A stretch of DNA of 31,343 bases from NCBI GenBank assembly GCA_964565715.1, contig CAZMGG010000063.1, forward strand, positions 1-31,343, in the 5' to 3' direction. This DNA comes from CAZMGG01 sp964565715. Lineage in GTDB: Bacteria > Planctomycetota > UBA1135 > UBA2386. The notes under the pieces were generated by a model. It was given only the letters and a program-made list of their open reading frames with translations. It was not told where the DNA came from and ran no database searches. Positions 8,768 to 16,307 of the stretch are shown piece by piece. Position numbers and translations under genes: made by a program. Each line of letters begins with the position of its first letter. Position 1 is the stretch's first letter.

Positions 8768-10752
8768 GACTGCATCATCGGCGCCTCGGCCTCGGCGCGC
8801 ACGGCCGTGCGGGCCTGCTGCAGCAGCGCCAGGTCCTCCACCGGGTCGAGGGCGCGCAGGTCCGAGAAGCCGCTCTGCGCGGTGCCGAGCAGTTCGCCGC
8901 TGCCGCGGATGGCGAGGTCGGCCTCGGCCAGCGCGAAGCCATCGGTGGTGCGGCACACGGCCTTGACCCGTTCGCTGGGCAGGCCGCACAGGAGGCACAG
9001 GCCCGAACGGCGGCCGCGGCCGACGCGGCCGCGGAGCTGGTGCAGCGTGGCGAGACCGAAGCGTTCGGCGGCCACCACCACCATCAGGGTCGCGTCGGGG
9101 ACGTCGACGCCGACCTCGAGCACGGTGGTGCCTACCAGCACGTCGAAGTCGCCCTGACGGAACGCCGCCAGCACGGCCTGGCGCTCGGCGACGGTGAGGC
9201 GGCCGTGCACGAGGCCGGTCCGGAAGCGGCGGGACAGATCGCGGTGCAGGCGCACGGCGCCGCCCTTCTCACCCTCCTCGCCGACCTGCGGGCAGACCAC
9301 GAACACGCGATCGCGGCGGCGCACGCGGCGTTCGATGGCCTGCAGGACGCGGTTCCAGCGCAGCGCCGGCAGGAAGCGCGCGCGGGCCGGCCGGCGGCCC
9401 GGCGGCCGCTCCCGCAGGGTCACGGCATCGAGGTCGCCGAAGATGGTCAGCGCGAGCGTGCGCGGGATCGGCGTCGCGGTCATCACCAGCACGTGCGGGT
9501 CGGCGCCCTTGTGCACGAGCTGCATGCGCTGGTCGACGCCGAAGCGATGCTGCTCGTCGACGACCACGAGTCCGAGATCGCAGAAGACGGTGCGCTCCGA
9601 CAGCAGGGCGTGGGTGCCGAACACCAGGTGCGGGCCGCCGCGCTGCAGCGCCGCGTCCAGCTCGCGCCGTTCCGGCTCGCGCAGGGCGTTGGTCAGCAAC
9701 GACACCCGCACGTCGCTGCCGGCGAGCCAGCGGGCGATGGCGGCGTGGTGCTGCTCGGCGAGCACCTCGGTGGGCGCCAGGAACGCCACCTGGGCGCCAT
9801 GGGCCAGCACCGCCAGGGCCGCCCACACCGCCACGGCGGTCTTGCCGGTGCCGACGTCGCCCTGCAGCAGCACGCCGGCCGGCGCCGGGCCACGGAGACG
9901 CTGGCGCAGCGCCGCCACGGCCGCCGCCTGGTCGCCGGTCAGCGTGAACGGGATGCGGGCGGCGATCCGTTCGGCGAGGCGCTCGTCCACCGGGAACGCC
10001 CGGCCCGGCCGCGCCTCGCGGCGACGGCGCGCCTGCTCGACGCGGCGGAACAGCGCCACCGCCTCGCGCACGGCGAAGTGGGACCGCGCCGCCTCGTGGG
10101 CGGCGACGTCCGGTGGCCGGTGCATGGCGGCCAACAGGGCGCCGATGCCCGGCGCCGACGCCTGGGCCAGCGACGGCGGCAGCGGCGGCAGGCGCAGATC
10201 GTCGAGGGCCGTGCCCGCCAGCGCCGCCGCCAGCCACTGCTGCAGGCGCGCCGGCGACACCCCTTCCACTTCCGGATAGCGGAGCTGGACGTCGCCCGCT
10301 GGCGCCGCGTCGGCGCCCAGCACCCGGGCCCCGCGCAGCATCCAGCGGCGCCCGCGCAGTTCCAGGGTGCCCTCGACGGCGCGGGCGCTGCCCACCGGCC
10401 AGGCCTTCTTCAGCCAGGGCTGGTTGAAGAACACCGCGGCGAACGGCGTGCCGTCGGCGCAGGCGAATTCGACCGTCACCATCGCCCGCCGGCCGGGCAG
10501 GAACTGCAGGCGGGCGCCGCGCACGGTGCCGCGCAGCCGCACCAGCTGGCCGATCTCGGCCTCGCCCGGCGCCGCCAGTTCGCGCAGCTCACGGCAGCGC
10601 CGCGGGAACAGCAGCAGCAGGTCCTGCAGCGTGCGCAGGCCCTGCTGGGCGAGCCGCTGCGCCGTGGTCGGACCGATCCCCGGCAGCCGGGTCAGCGGCG
10701 CATCCGGCGACCACGGCGGTGCCGTCGAGGGTTGCTGCTGCGGCGCCGCCAT
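8764..10752 (-). CDS. recG: ATP-dependent DNA helicase RecG
   Basis: This 662-residue superfamily 2 helicase remodels stalled replication forks and Holliday junctions. An N-terminal helix-hairpin-type segment (LTRLPGIGPTTAQRL, 20-34) and the OB-fold wedge domain (about 60-160) precede the motor. Walker A is GDVGTGKT (298-305), motif II is DEQH (399-402), motif III is TATPIPRT (425-432), and motif VI is QLRGRVGRG (572-580). All are typical of RecG. I chose ATG 10752 (MAAPQQQ); an in-frame start 12 codons upstream at 10788 would run through the proposed promoter and lacks a ribosome site. It is co-transcribed with nnrE, which overlaps its 3' end, and is divergent from the pyrophosphorylase gene. 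Confidence 0.95.
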   Translation of the reverse strand: MAAPQQQPSTAPPWSPDAPLTRLPGIGPTTAQRLAQQGLRTLQDLLLLFPRRCRELRELAAPGEAEIGQLVRLRGTVRGARLQFLPGRRAMVTVEFACADGTPFAAVFFNQPWLKKAWPVGSARAVEGTLELRGRRWMLRGARVLGADAAPAGDVQLRYPEVEGVSPARLQQWLAAALAGTALDDLRLPPLPPSLAQASAPGIGALLAAMHRPPDVAAHEAARSHFAVREAVALFRRVEQARRRREARPGRAFPVDERLAERIAARIPFTLTGDQAAAVAALRQRLRGPAPAGVLLQGDVGTGKTAVAVWAALAVLAHGAQVAFLAPTEVLAEQHHAAIARWLAGSDVRVSLLTNALREPERRELDAALQRGGPHLVFGTHALLSERTVFCDLGLVVVDEQHRFGVDQRMQLVHKGADPHVLVMTATPIPRTLALTIFGDLDAVTLRERPPGRRPARARFLPALRWNRVLQAIERRVRRRDRVFVVCPQVGEEGEKGGAVRLHRDLSRRFRTGLVHGRLTVAERQAVLAAFRQGDFDVLVGTTVLEVGVDVPDATLMVVVAAERFGLATLHQLRGRVGRGRRSGLCLLCGLPSERVKAVCRTTDGFALAEADLAIRGSGELLGTAQSGFSDLRALDPVEDLALLQQARTAVRAEAEAPMMQS

Positions 10753-10760
10753 GGCCGCAT

Positions 10761-10788
10761 GGTGTAGCGGCAGCGCGGCGGGCCGCAA
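10761..10788 (-). promoter_or_regulatory. Putative sigma70-type promoter of recG
   Basis: Read on the minus strand, TTGCGG (10783-10788) and TACACC (10761-10766) are separated by 16 bases. The recG ATG follows 8 bases after the -10 element, and no Shine-Dalgarno sequence is present, so the leader would be very short or absent. It is back to back with the proposed promoter of the divergent pyrophosphorylase gene. The assignment is by eye only. Confidence 0.35.
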
Positions 10789-10801
10789 CCGCGGGCCGCG
10801 C

Positions 10802-10829
10802 TTGAGCGCACCGGGCGAACCGATACCCT
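10802..10829 (+). promoter_or_regulatory. Putative sigma70-type promoter of the pyrophosphorylase gene
   Basis: TTGAGC (10802-10807) and TACCCT (10824-10829) are separated by 16 bases, the same spacing as in the divergent recG promoter. The TTG start follows 9 bases after the -10 element without a Shine-Dalgarno sequence, suggesting near-leaderless translation. Confidence 0.4.
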
Positions 10830-10838
10830 CACGCGACC

Positions 10839-11957
10839 TTGAAGCGGCTCACCGAGGAGCAACTCGCCCGGCTGCGCCCGTTCGGCTTCGACCCGGACCT
10901 GCTGGCCGCCTGGCAGCAGGCGGTCGCCGACGGCAGCCTCAGCCTCGCCGGCAATCAGATCCAGGGCGAACTGCGGCCGCCGCCACCGGGCACGATCCAG
11001 CAGCTGCCGGCCGCCGGGTCCGCGGACGGCAAGGAACTGGCCGCCGCCGGCCGCGCCGCCATCGCCGCCAACCAGTTCGGCGTCGCGGTGCTGAACGGCG
11101 GCATGGCCACCCGCTTCGGCGGCGTGGTCAAGGGCGTGGTCGACGTACTGGGCAAGGGCCGCTCGTTCCTCGGGCTGGTGGCCGAGGACATCCTGGCGAC
11201 GCAGAAGGCCTGCGGCGGCCGCGTGCCGCTGTTCCTGATGAACAGCTTCGCCACCGACGCAGCCACCAAGGCGCACTTCGCCGAACACGACCACTTCGGC
11301 CTCGATCCCTCCCAGGTGCACCACTTCACCCAGTTCGTCTCGGTGCGCATGGACGAGAAGGGCGACCTGCTGCTCGACGAGGGCGGCGAGCCGTCGCCCT
11401 ACGGCCCCGGCCACGGCGACTTCGCACCGGCCCTGCGGCAGAGCGGCCGCCTGCGCACGTTCCTGCACGGCGGCGGCCGGTTCCTGCTGGTGCGCAACGT
11501 CGACAACGTCGGCGCCCGCATCCACCCCGGCATCCTCGGCCTGCACCTGCAGAATGGCGTCGATCTCACCGTGGAGACCGCGCCGAAGTGGCCCGCCGAC
11601 GTCGGCGGCTCGCCGTTCGTCGTCGATGGCCTCCTGCAGATGGTCGAGCAGATCCGCTATCCGCCGGACTTCGATGCCGAGGTGTCGCCGGTGTTCAACA
11701 CCAACACCTTCTGGTTCAGCGCCGAGGCCCTCGACCGGGACTTCGAACTGGGCTGGTACTACGTGCAGAAGAAGGTCGGCGACCGCAAGGCGGTGCAGGT
11801 GGAGCGGCTGCTGGGCGAGATGACGCGGCACCTGCGCTCGGCGTACCTGCAGGTGCGGCGCACCGGCAAGGGCAACCGGTTCCTGCCGGTGAAGACGCCG
11901 GAGGATCTGGAGGCCGCCCGCGACGAGATCGCCGAGATGTACGGCCGGAAGGGCTGA
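10839..11957 (+). CDS. UTP-glucose-1-phosphate uridylyltransferase, eukaryote-type (UDPGP family)
   Basis: This 372-residue nucleotidyltransferase should make UDP-glucose from UTP and glucose-1-phosphate for envelope polysaccharides or glycogen-type metabolism. It belongs to the UDPGP family found mainly in eukaryotes rather than to bacterial GalU. The nucleotide-binding loop is LNGGMATRFGG (85-95) with K98 nearby. Family signatures follow: FLMNSFATDAATKAHF, VRNVDNVGARIHPGIL (compare the N-x-DN-x-GA of UGPases), GGSPFVVDGL, and FNTNTFWF (compare FNTNNLW). It is shorter than eukaryotic UGPases (about 480-500) because the C-terminal beta-helix domain is largely missing. A UDP-N-acetylhexosamine pyrophosphorylase activity is less likely but not excluded. 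The start is TTG 10839; no ATG or GTG fits better. Confidence 0.87.
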   Translation: MKRLTEEQLARLRPFGFDPDLLAAWQQAVADGSLSLAGNQIQGELRPPPPGTIQQLPAAGSADGKELAAAGRAAIAANQFGVAVLNGGMATRFGGVVKGVVDVLGKGRSFLGLVAEDILATQKACGGRVPLFLMNSFATDAATKAHFAEHDHFGLDPSQVHHFTQFVSVRMDEKGDLLLDEGGEPSPYGPGHGDFAPALRQSGRLRTFLHGGGRFLLVRNVDNVGARIHPGILGLHLQNGVDLTVETAPKWPADVGGSPFVVDGLLQMVEQIRYPPDFDAEVSPVFNTNTFWFSAEALDRDFELGWYYVQKKVGDRKAVQVERLLGEMTRHLRSAYLQVRRTGKGNRFLPVKTPEDLEAARDEIAEMYGRKG

Positions 11958-11965
11958 GGCGGGAA

Positions 11966-11983
11966 GGCGGGTCCGTGCCCGCC
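11966..11983. terminator. Hairpin between convergent genes, possible terminator
   Basis: GGCGGG (11966-11971) pairs with CCCGCC (11978-11983) around a six-base loop. It lies between the stops of the pyrophosphorylase gene and the convergent PKD protein gene. There is no strong T tract, so intrinsic termination is only plausible. Confidence 0.4.
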
Positions 11984-12005
11984 CGCCCGCGTCTTCAACT
12001 GCCGC

Positions 12006-14111
12006 TCACTGGCCGATGACGGCGGTCGCCGCGTCGGACACCACCACGCCGAGCGCGTTGGGCGGCGTGGCCGGCGGCAGCGGCATGTCGAGCGCCATGC
12101 CCTGGGTGTGGAAGACCTGGCAGAGCAGCGCCGGGCTGTTGGGCAGGGCCAGGTTGAAGGCCGCCGTGCCGCCCGTGCCGACGATCAGCGTCACCGAGTC
12201 GGGTGAGACCCGGGCCGGGCAGCCCGGCGCGCCGAAGGCGCCGAGGTCCAGCGGCAGCGGGCCCGCCTGGGACATGGTCTTGCTGAAGCCGATGATGAAG
12301 AAGGCCGCATCCGGGAACGGCAGGCTGCCCAGGTTGGCGGTCATCGTCTGGCCCAGCCGCGGCAGGGCCGACGCGGTGTTGGTCGGCATGCCGTTGCTGC
12401 CCGTGCAGCCATCGCCCATGAACGTGTAACCGGCCTCGCCGCCGGTGCTGCAGGTCGAGTAGTAGAAGGCGCCGTTCCAGGTCCGGCCGTTGATGACCGA
12501 GCCGCCGAGGACGCCGGCGCCGCCCGTGGTGATCGAGAGGTCAGCGTTCGACCAGGTGCCGGTGGTCGAAGTGTACTGGGTCGAGCCCAGGCTCGGCTGC
12601 AGGTGCAGGCCCCAGCTCCCCGGCGGCAGGTAGAACGGCGCGTTGAAGATGACGAACTCGAGATCCGTGGCATTCGGCGCGCTGGTGGTGGTGCCTGTGG
12701 CGATCTGCCGCCAGGCGGACATGACGTTGTGCTTGCCCACCCAGGTGGTCGGCGTGATGTAGACGTTGAAGGTCATCGGCTGGTTGGCCGCCGCGGTCGT
12801 CTTCATCTCCATCATGCAGACGCTGATGCCCGCCGGATGGGTCACGTTCACGTCGATGTAGTTGCCAGCGCCGGTGCTGGTCGAGGTGTTGCCGTCGCGG
12901 ATCGTCTCGATCGAGTTGGCCGGCCGGACCGCCCGGGTGACGGACCAGGAACCCGCGCAGCTGCTGGCGGTGAGGGTCACGTTCACCGGCGCGTTGACGC
13001 AGTGTGAACCGTAGACCCAGACCGGATTCTGGGCCGTCGAGTCGATCACGTTGTCGCCGTTCAGGTCCCAGGCCCAGGCGCTGGCCGCCGGCACGCTGGT
13101 GTCGGTGAACTGCATGGTGCCCAGGGGGCCCAGCAGCGACGCGGTGAAACTGGGCTGGACCACGTCGGTGACGATGAAGCCGTTGCGCGTCAGCGTGTTC
13201 GGCGCATGCGCCGCGTCATAGGCCGTCAGCGACACGTTGTAGGTGCCGCAGGCGTAGGTGTGGACCGGGTTGCGGACGGTGTAGTCGATGACCGTGTCGC
13301 CATCGACGTCCCAGGTCCAGGCGATCACGCCACCCGGGTCCGACGAGAACGACTGGTCGGTGAACTGCACCTGCAGCGGCGACGAGCCCGTCCGCGGCGT
13401 CGCACTGAAGCTGGCGAACAGGCCCGCGGCCGGCACGTAGGTGAACTCGGTGGCCAGCATGTGATGCAGGCCGACGGTGCCGGTGGTGGCGGTGGCGCTG
13501 GTGGTGTTGTAGACGCGCGTGCCGAGCGGCGGCGCCGGCGTGGCGGTGGCGCCGGAGATGGCATCCGTTGCCGTGCTCGTGCCAGTCCAACCGGTCGTGT
13601 CCAGCACCACCTCGAAGGCGAGGTCGGCATTGCTGGTCGGGTCGTAGAGGAACGGCGGCGAGATGACGACATCGGTGTACCACGGCCCGGGCGTCGTGGT
13701 GCCGTTGCCGGAGCCGGGCAGGATCGTCGCGCTGTTGGCGACGACACGCAGGTCGGTGCCGTGGTTGCTGGCGAACGTGGCGTTGGCGGCCGTGTAGTCG
13801 ACGGCCGCGGTCGACATGCTGATCACCGCGTTGGGGTAGGTTCCGCCGGTCCAACTCGTCGTGGCGGCCACCGCGTTGGCGCGGAAGCGCATCCGCGAGA
13901 TCAGCACCGGACTCACGACGCCCTGGGCGGTGAAGTGCGTGCTGTCGTAGATCTGCAGAAAGTGCATCGGGGCAGTGGTGCGCCCCCAGGGGAACACGTT
14001 GTTGGAGCCACCCTCGGCGGTGGCATAGCCATTCGGGGCGACCAGGGTGAACTGCGCCGGCAGTGCGACTGCCAGCGCGGTGACCGCGAGAGCGGACGAG
14101 AGCTTGAGCAT
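12006..14111 (-). CDS. Secreted PKD-domain protein A (N1 domain, 2 x PKD, middle domain, C-terminal module)
   Basis: This 701-residue exported protein starts at ATG 14111 with GAGG eight bases upstream. It has a signal peptide (residues 1 to about 20, ending LPAQ), then an N1 beta domain (about 20-226) shared with proteins C and D. PKD domain 1 (about 230-315) and PKD 2 (318-398) each carry a D-x-[DN]-x-D-x3-D loop (for example D268, D270, D272, D276) that resembles a calcium site. The middle beta domain (400-555) is a divergent relative of that in B-D, still ending R-x-WNG. The C-terminal module (about 562-701) has GDGC, LP-x-LG-x-T, GFSKT, LPLDLGAFGAPGC and a final SDAAT-x-x-IG. Adhesion or surface binding is likely; no catalytic motif is seen. 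Confidence 0.88.
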   Translation of the reverse strand: MLKLSSALAVTALAVALPAQFTLVAPNGYATAEGGSNNVFPWGRTTAPMHFLQIYDSTHFTAQGVVSPVLISRMRFRANAVAATTSWTGGTYPNAVISMSTAAVDYTAANATFASNHGTDLRVVANSATILPGSGNGTTTPGPWYTDVVISPPFLYDPTSNADLAFEVVLDTTGWTGTSTATDAISGATATPAPPLGTRVYNTTSATATTGTVGLHHMLATEFTYVPAAGLFASFSATPRTGSSPLQVQFTDQSFSSDPGGVIAWTWDVDGDTVIDYTVRNPVHTYACGTYNVSLTAYDAAHAPNTLTRNGFIVTDVVQPSFTASLLGPLGTMQFTDTSVPAASAWAWDLNGDNVIDSTAQNPVWVYGSHCVNAPVNVTLTASSCAGSWSVTRAVRPANSIETIRDGNTSTSTGAGNYIDVNVTHPAGISVCMMEMKTTAAANQPMTFNVYITPTTWVGKHNVMSAWRQIATGTTTSAPNATDLEFVIFNAPFYLPPGSWGLHLQPSLGSTQYTSTTGTWSNADLSITTGGAGVLGGSVINGRTWNGAFYYSTCSTGGEAGYTFMGDGCTGSNGMPTNTASALPRLGQTMTANLGSLPFPDAAFFIIGFSKTMSQAGPLPLDLGAFGAPGCPARVSPDSVTLIVGTGGTAAFNLALPNSPALLCQVFHTQGMALDMPLPPATPPNALGVVVSDAATAVIGQ

Positions 14112-14155
14112 GGATCCTCGGGCTGATGGAGGGTTGAGGCAGACAGAGGTGGAGG

Positions 14156-14175
14156 CGTCGGAAGGATAGCTCCGG
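14156..14175 (-). promoter_or_regulatory. Leader element upstream of PKD protein A shared with protein C
   Basis: On the minus strand this reads CCGGAGC-TATCCT-TCCG. The matching position upstream of protein C reads CCGGAGC-TAGGCT-TCCG. TATCCT (14163-14168) resembles a -10 element 51 bases before the ATG, but no good -35 is visible. It may be a promoter with an operator half-site. Confidence 0.3.
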
Positions 14176-14254
14176 CTGCCGCCCCCCGGCATCAGCCCAT
14201 TGGCGCCCCCCACCCTTGCTCTCCAGCGAATGCCGTGCCTGCCTCCCGCCGGCC

Positions 14255-14294
14255 AAAGAGAAGCGGCGGCCGGCCCGAGAGGGCCGACCGCCGC
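14255..14294 (-). terminator. Rho-independent terminator of PKD protein B gene
   Basis: Positions 14263-14276 pair with 14281-14294 (13 of 14 base pairs, one C-A mismatch) around a four-base loop. On the minus strand the stem is followed directly by TTCTCTTT (14255-14262). It lies 27 bases past the protein B stop and should separate B from A. Confidence 0.8.
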
Positions 14295-14321
14295 ATCCTG
14301 GTCGTCAGGGACCGTCCGGGC

Positions 14322-15788
14322 TCAGAGGCCGACGGCGCCGCCGGTGGCGTCGGACGTGACGACGCCGAGCGTGTTGGCGGGCGGATCCAGCACGAAGCCC
14401 TGCAGGAAGCACTTCATGCCCTGGAAGGCCGGGTTGTTCGGCAGGGCCAGGCTGTAGTTCGCGGTGTTGCCCGCACCGATCAGCAGGGTGCTCGAATCGG
14501 CGCTCACCCGCGCCGGGCAGCCCGGGGCACCGAACGCACCCAGGTCCAGCGGCAGCGGGCCGAACGACGACACCGTGTTGCTGAAGCCGAGCACGCTGAT
14601 CACCACCGACAACGGCAGGTTGTCGTAGGTCACCGACAGCGTGGAGCCGAGCGTCGGCAGACCGGTGATGGTCTGCTTGCTGATCTGCAGCAGGCTGTTC
14701 GGGCAGCCGGCGCCGAAGAAGCCGAGCCCCGACAGGCCGCCGAAGTCCGGCCGATCGTAGGACAGGCTGCCGTTCCAGACGCGCGGGTTGTTGCCACTGG
14801 CGGCGAACAGCGGCGACTTGCCGATGCCAGCCCGGATCGTCAGGTCACCGTTGCTGTAGGTCTGGTTGGTGCCGGAACCGGGCACCGTCGTGCCGTTGCC
14901 GTTGGTGTAGGCGACGCCGCACTCCATCAGGCGCACGCCCATGCTGTAGTTGCCCGGCGGCAGGAAGAACCGCTGGTTGAGGGTCATCACAACCGGCACC
15001 GGCGCGGTGAACGTGCCGCCGTTGAAGTTGCCGGTGGCGGTGGCGGCCAGACGCCAGAGCGCCTGCACCGAGTGATTGACCGGCGAGCCGCCCATGATGC
15101 CGCCCGGGGCGTCGGTCACCCAGATCTCGCAGGTGAGCGGCGCGCCCACGGTGAGCGTGGTCGAGTAGGGCGCCATCGTGATGCCGGTGATGTTGATGCC
15201 CGTGGGCGCCGTGACGTCCAGGTCGAAGACGTTGCCGGACCCGGCGCCGCTGAGGCCGTTGCCGCCGGTGAAGATCGTCGGCAGCTCCAGGGCGGGGATC
15301 ACCGACTTGGTGGTCGTGTCCGGCGCGCCGCACAGGCGGCTGGCGGTCAGCGTCACGTTGACCGGCGCGGTGGACGTGTAGACGTGGACCGGGTTCTGCA
15401 CGGTCGAATCGACCACCGTGTCGCCGTCCAGGTCCCAGGCCCAGCTCGTCGGCGTCGGCACCGAGGTGTCGGTGAACTGCACCACGCCTGGCGCAATCAG
15501 CGCGTAGGTGAAGTCGGCCACCACCGCATCGGTGACGATGTAGTTGGTCTTGGTCAGCGTCTGCGGACCGTGCAGGGCATCCACCACGGTCAGCGACACC
15601 GAGTAGGTGCCGCACGTCGTGTAGGTGTGACTGGGGTTCTGCACGGTCGAGTCGACCACCGTGTCGTTGTCGAAGTCCCAGGCCCAGGCCAGCACGCCAC
15701 CCGGATCGCTGGTGAACGTGTTGTCGGTGAACTGCACCGTCAGCGGCGTGCCGCCGGTGGTCGGCGTGGCGTCGAAGCGCGGGTACAG
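14322..15788 (-). repeat. Paralogous repeat copy 1 (PKD1 to C-terminus of protein B)
   Basis: This coding segment is repeated, with high nucleotide similarity, at 21686-23155 and 24025-25473. The match to 22180-22290 is nearly base for base around 14820-14930. Confidence 0.8.
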
Positions 15789-16307
15789 ACCGGCCGGCGG
15801 GTTGGTCCAGATGAACACCCGGCCGATCGAGCCGCTGGTCGGGGCCAGGTAGGAGCCGGCGTAGGCCGGATCCCCGATGTCCCACTGCCAGCCGGTCCGG
15901 TTGAGGGTGTGGGGCACGCCCTCGATGGTGGTCGCGTAGGGCGCGCTGCTGCCGTAGGAGTTGTGCGCGGTGAAGCTGCCCGGCGCGGCGGGCGACCAGT
16001 TGCCGATCACGTCGACCACGTCACCCGGGTTGACCAGGATGCTGGTCGCGACGTTCGGGCCGGCGTTGCCGATGCTGTGCAACGCAACGTTGCCGTTGAC
16101 GCGGATCAGGAAGCCGGCGGTGTCGCCGGCCTGCATCGCTTCGGGCGGCAGACCCACCTGATTGATGAAGAAGGTGGTCTGGGCGGTGAAGTTGTAGCCC
16201 CGGCTGTAGCCGTTGTAGGTGGAGGAGTGGGCGGGGATGCCGACCTGCGCCAGGGCAGGCAGGGACAGGAGCGCGGTCGCAAAGGCCGCGGAGAGCATGG
16301 TTCGCAT
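14322..16307 (-). CDS. Secreted PKD-domain protein B (N2 domain, 2 x PKD, middle domain, C-terminal module)
   Basis: This 661-residue exported protein has a signal peptide (1-20, ending ALAQ). Its N-terminal domain (N2, about 21-172; contains IPAHSSTYNGYSRGYNF and WQWDIGDPAY) is unlike the N1 domain of A, C and D. PKD 1 (174-262) and PKD 2 (263-340) carry DFDNDTVVD and DLDGDTVVD loops. The middle domain (342-520) and C-terminal module (528-661; FGAGCPNS, LGFSNT, LDLGAFGAPGC) are very close to protein C, though part of the middle domain matches D better. No catalytic residues were recognised. Surface binding is an inference from the PKD architecture. ATG 16307 has no Shine-Dalgarno sequence; a second ATG three codons later is an alternative start. 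Confidence 0.87.
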   Translation of the reverse strand: MRTMLSAAFATALLSLPALAQVGIPAHSSTYNGYSRGYNFTAQTTFFINQVGLPPEAMQAGDTAGFLIRVNGNVALHSIGNAGPNVATSILVNPGDVVDVIGNWSPAAPGSFTAHNSYGSSAPYATTIEGVPHTLNRTGWQWDIGDPAYAGSYLAPTSGSIGRVFIWTNPPAGLYPRFDATPTTGGTPLTVQFTDNTFTSDPGGVLAWAWDFDNDTVVDSTVQNPSHTYTTCGTYSVSLTVVDALHGPQTLTKTNYIVTDAVVADFTYALIAPGVVQFTDTSVPTPTSWAWDLDGDTVVDSTVQNPVHVYTSTAPVNVTLTASRLCGAPDTTTKSVIPALELPTIFTGGNGLSGAGSGNVFDLDVTAPTGINITGITMAPYSTTLTVGAPLTCEIWVTDAPGGIMGGSPVNHSVQALWRLAATATGNFNGGTFTAPVPVVMTLNQRFFLPPGNYSMGVRLMECGVAYTNGNGTTVPGSGTNQTYSNGDLTIRAGIGKSPLFAASGNNPRVWNGSLSYDRPDFGGLSGLGFFGAGCPNSLLQISKQTITGLPTLGSTLSVTYDNLPLSVVISVLGFSNTVSSFGPLPLDLGAFGAPGCPARVSADSSTLLIGAGNTANYSLALPNNPAFQGMKCFLQGFVLDPPANTLGVVTSDATGGAVGL

